The notes under the pieces: generated by a model
Told to the model about the DNA's origin: nothing
Seen by the model: the letters and a program-made list of their open reading frames with translations, nothing else
Database searches by the model: none
Made by a program: the position numbers and the translations under genes
NCBI GenBank assembly: GCA_024401635.1
Contig: JAKSKP010000005.1
Span: forward strand, 1-52,546
Length of the DNA stretch: 52,546 bases
Reading direction: 5' to 3'
From: Bacteroidales bacterium
GTDB taxonomy: Bacteria > Bacteroidota > Bacteroidia > Bacteroidales > UBA932
In this document: in pieces, positions 1 to 8,858 of the stretch
Layout: each line of letters begins with the position of its first letter
Numbering within the stretch: the stretch's first letter is position 1

Positions 1-176
1 CTGTCCGGAGTATTCAATGCGCTGCGTGTTATCGATATATAATGTATGGCATCCAGAAGATTGGTCTTCCCCTGCCCGTTCCGGCCACAGATGCAGTTGA
101 TGCCGGGACAGAATGCAAGTTCCGCAAAAGCGATGTTGCGGAAATTCTGCACAATGATTTTCTTTAGTGATGCCAT
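1..176 (-). CDS. recF: DNA replication and repair protein RecF, N-terminal part
   Basis: RecF is an SMC-like ATPase that loads RecA at single-strand gaps. Reading leftward from an ATG at 176, the 58 visible residues begin MASLKKIIVQNFRNI and hold a Walker A loop, GRNGQGKTN, followed by LLDAIHYIS. This start, with the N-F-R-N strand just before the P-loop, is typical of RecF. The gene runs off the left edge, so most of the protein is missing. It is divergent from the TPR gene at 264. A minus-strand box TATATTTG (189-182) lies only a few bases upstream of the ATG, so the leader must be very short. The family assignment is firm; the rest of the protein is not seen. Confidence 0.9.
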   Translation of the reverse strand, partial: MASLKKIIVQNFRNIAFAELAFCPGINCICGRNGQGKTNLLDAIHYISITRSALNTPD

Positions 177-181
177 CAATG

Positions 182-189
182 CAAATATA
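182..189 (-). promoter_or_regulatory. -7 box for recF
   Basis: The minus strand reads TATATTTG, a perfect TAnnTTTG box of the Bacteroidota primary sigma factor, 5 bases before the recF ATG. No good TTTG -33 element lies at the usual spacing. If used, transcripts would be nearly leaderless. Confidence 0.4.
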
Positions 190-197
190 CCGAAATT

Positions 198-229
198 ATT
201 GCAGATTTGAACTAAAAAGTGTATTTTTG
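198..229 (+). promoter_or_regulatory. Promoter of the TPR-yebC operon
   Basis: A -33-like ATTG (198-201) is separated by 20 bases from TATTTTTG (222-229), which fits the TAnnTTTG consensus. The ATG follows 34 bases later. It shares a short intergenic space with the recF promoter on the other strand. Confidence 0.55.
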
Positions 230-263
230 CACTTTGTTTTTACGATAATAATTACACAGTCAT

Positions 264-929
264 ATGGCAAAAGAAGTTAAAAAAGAGAACGAGGCAGTTG
301 TCACCGCAGTCAACAAGGTGGAACTTTTCCTCGAAGAGAACAAGAAGACTATCTGGGGCATCATCGCCGCCATCGCGGTCATAGCAGGTGCTTCATACCT
401 TTATTACAAGTTCGCATACCTGCCCAAAAAGGCCGAGGCTCAGGCCCAGATGTACAAGGCTGAAGCCACTTTCCGCGACGGAAACTACGAGCTGGCCCTC
501 AACGGTGACGGCAACGTTCTTGGCTTCAAGGACATCATAGGAGAATACGGCACAAAGGCCGGCAAGTCAGTGTATCTGTATGCCGCAATCTGCGAACTGC
601 AGACAGGCAACGCCGACGAAGCCCTCTCCTACCTCGCCAAATACAGCACCAGGGATGAAATCCTCGCAGCACGCGCAGAATCCCTCAAGGGCGATGCATA
701 CTGCAACAAGGGCGACTACAAGAAGGCCGTGGCCTGCTTCGAGAAAGCAGCCCGCATTTCTGACAACGTATTCAAGGCCACATATCTCCTCAAGGCAGGA
801 CAGGCTTACGAAGCTCTCGGTGAGAACGCAAAGGCCCTCGACGCTTACAGGACCATCAAGGCCCAGTGCGGCAAATCCATCGAGGCATACGATATTGACA
901 AATACATCACCCGTCTGGAGGTCAAATAG
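264..929 (+). CDS. Membrane-anchored tetratricopeptide repeat protein
   Basis: The 221-residue protein has a charged cytoplasmic N-terminus (about 1-28), one membrane helix (about 30-50, IIAAIAVIAGASYLYY) and a soluble part rich in TPR-like helix pairs. The clearest are ALSYLAKYS, GDYKKAVACFEKAARI and LGENAKALDAYRTI (residues about 118-210). The layout resembles YfgM-like ancillary translocon proteins: one N-terminal anchor and a periplasmic TPR domain. Those act as chaperone partners of SecYEG, but that function is inferred from architecture only. Similar small TPR genes next to recF are common in Bacteroidales. yebC follows 2 bases after its stop, so the two are probably co-transcribed. Confidence 0.75.
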   Translation: MAKEVKKENEAVVTAVNKVELFLEENKKTIWGIIAAIAVIAGASYLYYKFAYLPKKAEAQAQMYKAEATFRDGNYELALNGDGNVLGFKDIIGEYGTKAGKSVYLYAAICELQTGNADEALSYLAKYSTRDEILAARAESLKGDAYCNKGDYKKAVACFEKAARISDNVFKATYLLKAGQAYEALGENAKALDAYRTIKAQCGKSIEAYDIDKYITRLEVK

Positions 930-931
930 TT

Positions 932-1666
932 ATGGGACGAGCATTTGAATTCAGGAAGGAACGCAAGTTCAAACGTTGGGGCCATATGGCCAAAACGTTC
1001 ACCAAGATTGGCAAGGAAATAACCATAGCCGTCAAGCAGGGCGGCCCGGATGTCACCGGCAACCCCCGCCTCCGTTCGCTGATTGCCACGGCCCGCAGCG
1101 AGAATATGCCCAAGGAAAACATCGAGAGGGCTATCAAGAGGGCCAGCGAAAAGGACCAGGCAGATTACAAGGAAGTCGTTCTGGAAGGCCGTGCTCCTCA
1201 CGGAGTGGCAGTGCTCGTGGAATGCACCACCGACAACAACAACCGCACCGTGGCCAACGTGCGCAGCTATTTCACCAAATTCGGCGGCAGCCTCGGCACC
1301 AGCGGTTCAGTCGAGTATATGTTCGACCGCAAGTGCTTCTTCCGTATGAAGTCCAGCAATCCCGTCGATATGGAGGAACTTGAGTTGGAGCTCATCGATT
1401 ACGGTGTTGACGAAGTCTTCGAGGAGTACGACGAGGAGAAGGACGAGAAGGTGATATGCGTATACGGTGAATTCACCGCATACAACAATATCCAGAAGTT
1501 CATCGAGGACAATGGTTACGAACTGGTTTCGGCCGAGTTCACCAGACTCCCCAACTGCGAGCTCAAGGAGTGCTCTGAGGAGGAGAGAGCAGGAATCGAC
1601 AAACTGCTCGAGAAACTGGAAGAGGACGAGGACGTACAGAACGTATACCACACAATGAAAGAATAA
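932..1666 (+). CDS. yebC: YebC/PmpR family regulator (TACO1 family)
   Basis: This 244-residue protein matches the YebC/TACO1 family in length and motifs. It has the N-terminal GRAFEFRKERKFKRWGHMAK and FTKIGKEITIAVKQGG segment, then NPRLRSLIATARSENMPKEN, IERAIKRA and a long acidic C-terminal domain. Members were first described as transcription regulators, and several are now linked to translation of proline-rich or stalled sequences. The sequence here does not separate these roles. The start at 932 gives the conserved N-terminus. The gene lies 2 bases after the TPR gene and ends before a hairpin at 1672-1700. Confidence 0.93.
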   Translation: MGRAFEFRKERKFKRWGHMAKTFTKIGKEITIAVKQGGPDVTGNPRLRSLIATARSENMPKENIERAIKRASEKDQADYKEVVLEGRAPHGVAVLVECTTDNNNRTVANVRSYFTKFGGSLGTSGSVEYMFDRKCFFRMKSSNPVDMEELELELIDYGVDEVFEEYDEEKDEKVICVYGEFTAYNNIQKFIEDNGYELVSAEFTRLPNCELKECSEEERAGIDKLLEKLEEDEDVQNVYHTMKE

Positions 1667-1671
1667 ATGCA

Positions 1672-1700
1672 GAACCGCCGGACCGAAAACCCGGCGGTTC
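1672..1700 (+). terminator. Hairpin after yebC
   Basis: A perfect 10-bp inverted repeat, GAACCGCCGG (1672-1681) and CCGGCGGTTC (1691-1700), encloses a 9-base loop. It starts 5 bases after the yebC stop. The following TACATTTA is only weakly T-rich, so this may be a poor intrinsic terminator or a 3'-end stabilising stem. Confidence 0.6.
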
Positions 1701-1749
1701 TACATTTACAAGGATGTTGATAACTTGTTGATAACTTGATATGCCCGTA

Positions 1750-1781
1750 TTTGCCGGGGCCACGTCAAAGCAGTAAATTTG
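1750..1781 (+). promoter_or_regulatory. Promoter of the TonB receptor operon
   Basis: TTTG (1750-1753), a 20-base spacer and TAAATTTG (1774-1781) form a complete Bacteroidota consensus promoter. It lies 39 bases before the receptor ATG and downstream of the yebC hairpin, so the receptor is a separate transcription unit. Confidence 0.8.
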
Positions 1782-1820
1782 CACCATTATTATAAATCTC
1801 ATTAACCAATCAAAAAACCT

Positions 1821-4800
1821 ATGAGCAAAACAATCATGCGTTTGAGTTCCGTTTTTGCAGGACTCATTGTCTTCGTTGTTTCTGCCTACGCGCAGATTAC
1901 AACATCCGCTCTGAACGGTAAGATTTCCGATCAGGACGGAGCTCCGATTCCGGGTGCTACGGTTGTCGCCGTGCACACCCCCTCAGGTACACAGTACTAT
2001 GCTGTTGCCAATGCCGAAGGCCGTTATGCCATCAACGGTATGCGTGCCGGCGGCCCTTATGAGGTGAAAGTTGACTGCCTCGGCTATCAGACAGTGACTT
2101 ACACCGACATCATCCTCACCCTTGCGGAGAGCTACGCCCTCAGCGCAGCCCTCACCGAGGATTCCAAGGTTCTGGAAGAGGCCGTGGTAATCTCAACTGC
2201 AAGCAGCAAGTTCGCAGGCGAGAAGACAGGTGCTTCAACCAACATCAACAACAAGCAGATCACCGAACTGCCCACAGTTACCAGGAACATCACCGACGTT
2301 ACCCGTCTCTCACCTTACGGCGGCAACGGAATGACCTTCGCAGGTGCTGACGGACGTACCGCCAACTTCACCGTCGACGGTGCCGACTTCAACAACAACT
2401 TCGGTCTGAGCGACAAGCTTCCCGGCGGCGGCAGCCCTATCTCAATCGACGCAATCGAGGAAATGCAGGTGGTTATCTCACCCTTCGACGTTCGTCAGAC
2501 CAACTTCATCGGCGGCGGTGTGAACGCCATCACCAAGTCAGGTACGAACAAGTTCAAAGGTTCCGCTTACGTATATCACCGCAATGAATATATGCGCGGT
2601 GACACGGTGGATGGCGAGCAGATCTCAGGTGCACGCGCAAAGGACCGCACCACTACCTACGGTGCAACGCTGGGCGGCCCCATCGTGAAGAACAAACTCT
2701 TCTTCTTCGCCAACTTCGAAATGACCAAGACTCCTACAGAGGTTAACCGCTGGAGAGGTTCAAAGGACGGCAAGGCTGATGCCAACAACTACATCTCACG
2801 CACTACAGAGAGCGACCTTCAGGCAGTTTCCGAGTATGTTGCCAAGAAATACGGCTACAGCACAGGTTCCTGGACCAGCTACCCTGCAGACGAAAGCAAC
2901 ATGAAGATTCTTGCCCGCCTGGACTGGAACATCAACGACAACAATCATCTTGCAGTTCGTTACAATTATACCCTGAACAAGGCCTGGAACCCGACCAACG
3001 CCACTTCAATGGACGGCGGTACGCGTATGGCCGGCGGACGTCTTTCACAGTACTCAATGGCTTTCGCCAACTCACTGTACTCTATGGACAACATCGTCCA
3101 CACAGCTGCCATCGATCTCAACAGCCGCATCAGCAACGAACTGTCCAACCAGTTCCTGGCCACCTTCTCAAAACTTGACGATATCCGCGGAACGAATTCA
3201 AGCGAATTCCCCTTCATCGACATCACCAAGGACGGTGACAACTATATGGCCCTCGGCTATGAGCTCTTCACCTGGAACAACGGTGTTCATAACAACGTGC
3301 TGAACATCAAGGACGACCTTACCTGGATCAAGGGCAACCACAAACTTACAGGCGGTCTCTCATATGAATATCAGATGGCCGACAACGCCTATATGCGTAA
3401 CGGTACAGGTTACTACCGTTATGACTGGAAAGAGGGTATGACAGTTGAACAGCTTTTCAATCAGAATCCCGAAGTTGTCTGCCTCACCTACGGTTACGGC
3501 GGAGAGGCCAACCCTGCAGCACGCGTGCGCTTCCACAAGGCCGGTATCTATGCACAGGATGAGTGGTCTGCCAGCGACAAGGTTAAATTCACCTACGGTC
3601 TGCGTCTCGACGGTCTGTTCTTCGACAACAAGGACCTGATGACCAACAAAGCGATTCTGGAGCTCGACTATAATGGTCGCAGCATCGACACAGGCAAATG
3701 GCCCAAAGGTCAGATTATCGTATCACCCCGTCTCGGCGTCGTTTGGGACGTACTCGGAGACAAGAGTCTGAAGGTTCGTGGCGGTACGGGTCTGTTCAGC
3801 GGACGTCTTCCCCTCGTATTCTTCACCAATATGCCCACCAACAGCGGTATGGTTCAGTACCAGGCTCAGCTCGGTCCTAAGAACAAGACTGACATGACTC
3901 CGTTTGCAGGCGGTCTCGTAACCGATGCCAACGGCAAAGCCACCATCGACGCTCTCCGCAGCAAACTCATAGCTCTGGGTTATCCTGAGACCATCAGTCC
4001 TGAAGACGGCACCAAGCCTTCAGCTGTCAATGGCGTTGCTCCTAACTTCAAGATGCCTCAGGTATGGAAGACCTCTCTCGCAATCGACTACTCTTTCCCT
4101 ACCTCATTCCCCTTCACCATCACAGCTGAGGGTATCTTCAACAAGACCATCAACGGTGTATGCATCTCAGACTGGGCAATCCCTTCAGTAGGCGGTTTTG
4201 CACGCTTCAACGGCGTTGACAACCGTCCCATCTATCCTGCCAAGTTCAGGGGTGACCTTCCCAGCGCATTTGTCCTCGAGAACACAAATAAGGGTTACGG
4301 CTGGTCAGCCAACGTGACTTTGAACATCCGTCCCATCGAGGGTCTCAGCATCATGGCCGCCTACACCCACACTGCAAGCAAGGAAATCACCGGTATGCCC
4401 GGCTCAGCAGCCGAGTCTGCATTCACCTACGTTCCCACTTCAGAGGGCCCCAACAACATCAAGCTGCACAACTCACAGTATGTTACTCCTGACCGCGTTG
4501 TCGCTTCACTCACTCACAACGACAAGTCAGGCAACCACTTCAGCTTCATCTATGAGACATGGAGAGGCGGTTACAACTACTCTTATATGACTACCAACGA
4601 TATGAACGGTGACGGCTACAACTACGACGCAGTTTATATCCCCACAGATGCACAGGTTGCCAACAAGCAGATGAGATTCGTTTCTCAGGATGACGCTGAC
4701 CGCTACCTCGCCTTCATCCACAATGACCCTTACCTGAGCAAACATCAGGGTCAGTATGCAGAAGGCTACAGCGTTTACTCTCCCTGGGTACACAGGGTTG

Positions 4801-5108
4801 ACTTCAGCTACAAGCACGACTTCCTTCTCAACAAGAAGGGCCGCAAGAACAACAACGTTCTCCAGCTCTGCTTCGACATCAAGAACCTGCTGAACCTGTT
4901 CAACTCAAGCTGGGGTGTAAGCAAATACCTCAACCCCGCCATTGGATCAGACGCCCGCATCCTCAAATACGAAGGTGTTGACGCAGAAGGTTACGCCACA
5001 TTCTCTACTCCCAAGGTCATCAACGGCTCTACCGAGACCTTCGTTTACAGCCACACCATCGGCCAGTGCTGGAACGCATCAATCGGTATCAAATATATGT
5101 TCAACTAA
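1821..5108 (+). CDS. Oar-type TonB-dependent outer-membrane receptor
   Basis: The 1095-residue protein starts with a signal peptide (about 1-24, cleavage after VSAYA). A carboxypeptidase-regulatory-like beta-sandwich follows (about 30-110, with DGAPIPGATVV and GYQTV). Next is a TonB plug (about 140-250) with TVDGADFNNNFG and FIGGGVNAITKSGTNKFKGS, then a long beta barrel ending in GIKYMFN. The plug wording and layout match the Oar (OmpA-related) branch rather than SusC, and no SusD follows. Such receptors take up large substrates across the outer membrane using TonB-ExbBD energy, or help display surface proteins. The substrate here is unknown. The next gene, 18 bases downstream, encodes a lipoprotein with BACON domains that may be its surface partner. 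Confidence 0.9.
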   Translation: MSKTIMRLSSVFAGLIVFVVSAYAQITTSALNGKISDQDGAPIPGATVVAVHTPSGTQYYAVANAEGRYAINGMRAGGPYEVKVDCLGYQTVTYTDIILTLAESYALSAALTEDSKVLEEAVVISTASSKFAGEKTGASTNINNKQITELPTVTRNITDVTRLSPYGGNGMTFAGADGRTANFTVDGADFNNNFGLSDKLPGGGSPISIDAIEEMQVVISPFDVRQTNFIGGGVNAITKSGTNKFKGSAYVYHRNEYMRGDTVDGEQISGARAKDRTTTYGATLGGPIVKNKLFFFANFEMTKTPTEVNRWRGSKDGKADANNYISRTTESDLQAVSEYVAKKYGYSTGSWTSYPADESNMKILARLDWNINDNNHLAVRYNYTLNKAWNPTNATSMDGGTRMAGGRLSQYSMAFANSLYSMDNIVHTAAIDLNSRISNELSNQFLATFSKLDDIRGTNSSEFPFIDITKDGDNYMALGYELFTWNNGVHNNVLNIKDDLTWIKGNHKLTGGLSYEYQMADNAYMRNGTGYYRYDWKEGMTVEQLFNQNPEVVCLTYGYGGEANPAARVRFHKAGIYAQDEWSASDKVKFTYGLRLDGLFFDNKDLMTNKAILELDYNGRSIDTGKWPKGQIIVSPRLGVVWDVLGDKSLKVRGGTGLFSGRLPLVFFTNMPTNSGMVQYQAQLGPKNKTDMTPFAGGLVTDANGKATIDALRSKLIALGYPETISPEDGTKPSAVNGVAPNFKMPQVWKTSLAIDYSFPTSFPFTITAEGIFNKTINGVCISDWAIPSVGGFARFNGVDNRPIYPAKFRGDLPSAFVLENTNKGYGWSANVTLNIRPIEGLSIMAAYTHTASKEITGMPGSAAESAFTYVPTSEGPNNIKLHNSQYVTPDRVVASLTHNDKSGNHFSFIYETWRGGYNYSYMTTNDMNGDGYNYDAVYIPTDAQVANKQMRFVSQDDADRYLAFIHNDPYLSKHQGQYAEGYSVYSPWVHRVDFSYKHDFLLNKKGRKNNNVLQLCFDIKNLLNLFNSSWGVSKYLNPAIGSDARILKYEGVDAEGYATFSTPKVINGSTETFVYSHTIGQCWNASIGIKYMFN

Positions 5109-5126
5109 TAAAATCCGATTACGAAT

Positions 5127-7190
5127 ATGAAAGCAAAATATATCATTGCATCGCTTGCAGCCGCTTGCGCTCTTGCAATCGGATGTACAAAAGAAACTCC
5201 CACCCTTCTTGATGAGATCCAAGTTGATTCTTCATACATTGGTCTTACCAACAACGAAGGAACCAACAGCAAGACCATCACAGTGACTGCAAAGGACTCG
5301 TGGTCAATCAACGCCATTCCCGAGTGGCTCACAATCAACCCGATGAGCGGAACAGCCGGCGAGACAAAGGTGACTTTCTCCGCAGAAAAAGCTCCCGCAA
5401 CCCGCGAAAATACAATCAAGATCAGCTGTGCCGGAAAGGAACAGACAATTATCATCAAACAGGAGGCCGAGAAAGTCGAGCCAAAGACATTGAATGTTGA
5501 AGAGGCCATCAAGATCTGCAAAGAATATCCTGCAGGATCACCTGTATACCGTGTGAAAGGTATCGTATGCAAGATCAACGAAATCAGTGTTCAGTATGGC
5601 AATGCCACATTCTTCCTTTCCGACAACGGTAAGTTTGAGGATGGCAAATGGCTTGAGGTTTATCGTGGCCTCTGGATTGACGGCGCTGCATTTACAAAGG
5701 GTGACGAGTTTTCTGTAGGTGACGAGCTTATCATCGAAGGTGTACTGATGGATTACAACGGAACACCTGAGACAAAAGAGAAGTTGGCCAATGTATATCA
5801 GGTCAATAAATCCCTCATCAAATGCGACTCTCTCGTATTCAACGGTGTGAAACTGGAGGCTCTCCCCATCGAGGGCGGCAACTTCGAAGCAGCTCTCGTA
5901 TGCAAGGGCAACGGTGTTTCAGTCACAATTCCCGATGATGCCAAATCCTGGCTCTCTGTTACAGGAATCCAGACAGCAGGCGAAAAAGCTACCGTCACTT
6001 TCCTCGCAGCCAAGAATGAAACCGGCGACCGCAGCACAGAGCTTACCTTCACCACCACAGATGGCAGCAAGAATTATTCTGCAGTAGCTTCCCTTGCTCA
6101 GAAAGGTGCCATCCTCGAGGTCACTGTCAAAGAATTCAACGATGCTCCCAAGAGCTCCACTGTTTATCGGGTCAGCGGTATTGTTACCAAGATAGACGAT
6201 GCAACAAAGGGCAATTTCCACTTCAAGGATTACTCCGCCGAGACTTATGCTTACAAAGCCACCAATTTTGCTGCCTACAGCACTCTCAAAGTCGGTGACA
6301 TCGTTACAATCATAGGCAACAGGGATGAATACAATGGCACTATCGAACTTACCAACGGTGTCATCGAGAATGTCAAGCCCGTTACTGTCAAGACAGCTGC
6401 TGAAGCTATTGCTCTCCCCGATGACGACAAGAACGATCCCAAGAACTATGTAATGGTAACCGGTGTCGTTACTGACGGCTCCAGCATTCCGGGCCACAAG
6501 TTTGATCTTGAGACCTACGGAAACTTCGAACTTGTTGATGAGAGCGGTTCCGCGTATGTTTACGGCGTATCAACCGGTTGGAAGGGCGAAACGAAGAAAT
6601 TCGGTACTCTTGGTGTGAAAGAAGGCGATAAACTCACCATCATAGCTTACAAGACCAGCTACACCGATAAGTCAGGTGCTAAAACTGATGAGCTTGTCGG
6701 AATGTATGTTTCACACGAGGCCGGCGAGACTCCCGAACCTCCCACACCTGTAGTTTCAGAGTATTCAATCGACCTGAAATATACACTTGGCTCAAATGCC
6801 TATGATGACGGTATTGCTACAATCAACGGTACTGAAAACCAGAAAGTTTTGAAGATTGGAACTAGCAGTAAACAGGGTTCTCTTTCTGTCACCGTTCCTG
6901 CAGGAGCATACGGAGTATCCTTCTATGCAATTGCCTGGAAAGGAAAAGCCACCAAAGTGGAGTTCAAGGTAGGCGATCAGGCTGTTTCTAAGGATATTGC
7001 ACCCAACGATGGTGCGACAGGTAACAGTCCTTACACAATCACCGTATCCGATACAGATAAATACGAAATCAATTTCGGTGGTTCTTTGTCTGCAGACACA
7101 GAAGTAACGGTTACAACTCCCGAAGGTACTGCTTCAGACAAATGCCGCGCAATCTTCTTCGGTGTGAAAGCCCTTACAGACAAGAAATAA
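5127..7190 (+). CDS. Surface lipoprotein with BACON and OB-like (DUF5689-type) domains
   Basis: The 687-residue protein has a lipoprotein signal peptide with Cys20 (lipobox ALAIGC). A BACON domain follows (about 40-115), with WSINAIPEWLTINPMSGTAG and a closing TIIIKQEA. A second BACON-like repeat lies at about 235-325 and ends SLAQKG. Three OB-like modules of DUF5689 type (about 120-230, 330-415, 420-530) carry YRVKGIVCKI, YRVSGIVTKIDD and NYVMVTGVVTDG. A final beta-sandwich covers about 540-687. No catalytic motif is visible, so a binding role at the cell surface is likelier than an enzyme. It is co-transcribed with the Oar-type receptor and ends at a strong terminator. Domain borders are by eye. 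Confidence 0.8.
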   Translation: MKAKYIIASLAAACALAIGCTKETPTLLDEIQVDSSYIGLTNNEGTNSKTITVTAKDSWSINAIPEWLTINPMSGTAGETKVTFSAEKAPATRENTIKISCAGKEQTIIIKQEAEKVEPKTLNVEEAIKICKEYPAGSPVYRVKGIVCKINEISVQYGNATFFLSDNGKFEDGKWLEVYRGLWIDGAAFTKGDEFSVGDELIIEGVLMDYNGTPETKEKLANVYQVNKSLIKCDSLVFNGVKLEALPIEGGNFEAALVCKGNGVSVTIPDDAKSWLSVTGIQTAGEKATVTFLAAKNETGDRSTELTFTTTDGSKNYSAVASLAQKGAILEVTVKEFNDAPKSSTVYRVSGIVTKIDDATKGNFHFKDYSAETYAYKATNFAAYSTLKVGDIVTIIGNRDEYNGTIELTNGVIENVKPVTVKTAAEAIALPDDDKNDPKNYVMVTGVVTDGSSIPGHKFDLETYGNFELVDESGSAYVYGVSTGWKGETKKFGTLGVKEGDKLTIIAYKTSYTDKSGAKTDELVGMYVSHEAGETPEPPTPVVSEYSIDLKYTLGSNAYDDGIATINGTENQKVLKIGTSSKQGSLSVTVPAGAYGVSFYAIAWKGKATKVEFKVGDQAVSKDIAPNDGATGNSPYTITVSDTDKYEINFGGSLSADTEVTVTTPEGTASDKCRAIFFGVKALTDKK

Positions 7191-7212
7191 CTTGCATCTG
7201 AACCTTTGAAAG

Positions 7213-7244
7213 GAACGGACCCAATTTCGGGCCCGTTCTTTTTT
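7213..7244 (+). terminator. Intrinsic terminator of the TonB receptor operon
   Basis: GAACGGACCC (7213-7222) pairs with GGGCCCGTTC (7229-7238) with one A-C mismatch around a 6-base loop, and a run of T follows (7239-7244). This is a standard Rho-independent terminator, 22 bases after the lipoprotein stop. Confidence 0.85.
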
Positions 7245-7277
7245 GTTCCTTTATGCTCTTGAAATTGTAAATTGTCT

Positions 7278-7285
7278 TATATTTG
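7278..7285 (+). promoter_or_regulatory. -7 box for the small-gene operon at 7309
   Basis: TATATTTG fits TAnnTTTG exactly and lies 23 bases before the ATG at 7309. It supports that start over an upstream in-frame codon at 7243, which would sit in the preceding terminator. The -33 region is weak. Confidence 0.6.
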
Positions 7286-7308
7286 CAGGCATATTGAACT
7301 ATATCGGA

Positions 7309-7737
7309 ATGAGGGCTGACATCATATTCAAACTTCCCGACGGATGGAACGTCGAGAATGACGTCTACACAGACGAAAGCGGCACCGAGATATGCCACAG
7401 CGAGGCGTACGGGCCTGACGGGGAATTCGTGGAGATTCACGCCGGACCTATGCCGGAGGGCGAAACTGCCGAAGACCAGGCCTTCGCCAATTACGCCGAA
7501 TCCGTCGGATTCGACGATGACAGCGAGGAATCCCCTGTCGTCAAGTTCAAGTTCAACGGAAAGAATGCCTGGGGCTTCGATGCCCTTTGCGAAGATGACA
7601 AGCCTCTGAGGCTGATATGCCAGGAGGTGAAAAGCGGGCTGCTGGCGGTAATCATTCTTGGCGCAGCAGATGACGAAAAATTGGAACAGCTGACATCCTT
7701 AGTTGAAAACAGATTGAGAATCAATACTATAAAATAA
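7309..7737 (+). CDS. Small acidic protein of unknown function
   Basis: I do not recognise this 142-residue protein, which begins MRADIIFKLPDGWNVEND. It is strongly acidic, has no signal peptide or membrane segment, and looks like a compact alpha/beta cytoplasmic domain. A central FKFNGKNAWGFDALCEDDK segment is followed by a helix near the end (DDEKLEQLTSLVENRL). The start at 7309 is chosen because the -7 box at 7278-7285 lies inside any longer reading. Its stop overlaps the ATG of the next gene by one base, so the two are translationally linked. The cargo or partner could be the exported protein downstream, but nothing in the sequence proves that. Confidence 0.7.
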   Translation: MRADIIFKLPDGWNVENDVYTDESGTEICHSEAYGPDGEFVEIHAGPMPEGETAEDQAFANYAESVGFDDDSEESPVVKFKFNGKNAWGFDALCEDDKPLRLICQEVKSGLLAVIILGAADDEKLEQLTSLVENRLRINTIK

Positions 7738-8372
7738 TGAAAAAAACATTGTTCATCATAGCGGCAGTTGCTATGTTTGCCTGCGCGGCCAGCGCACAGA
7801 CCTACGACTATGTGCTTACCAAGGGGAACAGCGTTTCCAGTGTGAAGTGGGTCGAGACCGCTGTAGACGGCGGCAAGACCATCGACATCAGAATTGGCGA
7901 CAAGAAGTTCAACCAGAACGTGGATGCCTCAAGAAAGACCACACGCTGGCACTACACCTATGCGAAAGAGGGCACAGACTACGAAGTGACTCTCAGCGGC
8001 GGCGTCTATACGATCAAGGGCAAGCTGAAAGGAAAGGATATCAACAAGACCGAGAAAAGCAAGGGCTACGCCTGGCTCCAAAACATCTCTTACAAGGGTG
8101 GAGTTGCCCTGAAACGCAAAGGTGAGACGCTCACATACGAATGCTTCCGTATGGACAATGCCTCGCTCAACACCATGCAGGTTACCAACATAGGACAGGA
8201 GACCGTCAACGGCAAGACTGCCAACCATCTGAAAATCACCCCTACCGGAGTAAAGGCGAATCTGTGGAGTTGCCACGAGTACTGCGACCCGGAGACGGGC
8301 GTCATGGTGTCATACAGGGCAGTGGAGGGCGTTCCCGGCACTCCCGAGACAGTCTGGACGATCAAGGATTGA
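7737..8372 (+). CDS. Exported protein of unknown function
   Basis: This 211-residue protein has a clear Sec signal peptide, MKKTLFIIAAVAMFACAASA, with cleavage before Q21. The mature part is beta-rich, with repeated short strands (GKTIDIRIGDKKFNQNV, YEVTLSGGVYTIKGKLKGK, TYECFRMDNASLNTMQVTN). It probably sits in the periplasm or outer membrane. I recognise no family motif. The ATG overlaps the upstream stop (TAATG), and a C-GCAxxG protein gene follows 7 bases after the stop. Confidence 0.75.
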   Translation: MKKTLFIIAAVAMFACAASAQTYDYVLTKGNSVSSVKWVETAVDGGKTIDIRIGDKKFNQNVDASRKTTRWHYTYAKEGTDYEVTLSGGVYTIKGKLKGKDINKTEKSKGYAWLQNISYKGGVALKRKGETLTYECFRMDNASLNTMQVTNIGQETVNGKTANHLKITPTGVKANLWSCHEYCDPETGVMVSYRAVEGVPGTPETVWTIKD

Positions 8373-8379
8373 TCCCCCT

Positions 8380-8850
8380 ATGGGCGAAGACTTGGAAAAG
8401 AGGGTTCAGACGGCCGTAGAGTACTTTATGAAAGGCTACGGCTGCGCCCAGAGTGTCGTAGCGGCCTTTGCCGACCTTTACGGAATTGACGAGGACACGG
8501 CACTGAAAATAGGAGCCGGTTTCGGCGGAGGCGTGGGCAGGATGCGTATGATGTGCGGAGCCGTCTCCGGTCTTGTGATACTCGCCGGACTCGATTCCGG
8601 CCAGACAGACGGCAAGGACCGAAACGGCAAGGCAGACTGTTACAAACTGGTGCAGGACCTCCTGGAGAAATTCAGGCAGGCAAACGGCTCAATAATCTGC
8701 GCAGAGCTCCTGGGCCTTAAGTCAGCGCCGTCTGCCGGCGATTTCGTCCCATCGGAGCGCAATGCCGAATACTACAGAATCCGTCCCTGCGCCGCCAAGG
8801 TCGAATCAGCGGCCCGCATCTTCGCCGAGTATCTTGTTGAACGTCCATAG
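8380..8850 (+). CDS. C-GCAxxG-C-C family putative redox protein
   Basis: The protein has 156 residues. It carries GYGCAQSVVAAF near the start, a glycine-rich GAGFGGGVGRMRMMCGAVSG segment, then a further Cys in DCYKLV, one in SIICAELLG and one near the end (RIRPCAAK). This spacing is the signature of the C_GCAxxG_C_C family, whose conserved cysteines are thought to form a redox or metal site; the reaction is not established. It has no signal peptide. It is the last gene of a three-gene run and is followed by a REP/BIME-like element starting 8 bases after the stop. Confidence 0.88.
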   Translation: MGEDLEKRVQTAVEYFMKGYGCAQSVVAAFADLYGIDEDTALKIGAGFGGGVGRMRMMCGAVSGLVILAGLDSGQTDGKDRNGKADCYKLVQDLLEKFRQANGSIICAELLGLKSAPSAGDFVPSERNAEYYRIRPCAAKVESAARIFAEYLVERP

Positions 8851-8858
8851 GCAAAAAC

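Noticed and set aside
1821..5108. Reading the TonB receptor as a SusC-type receptor of a polysaccharide utilisation locus
   Set aside because: The plug motifs are Oar-like, no SusD gene follows and no glycoside hydrolase is nearby.
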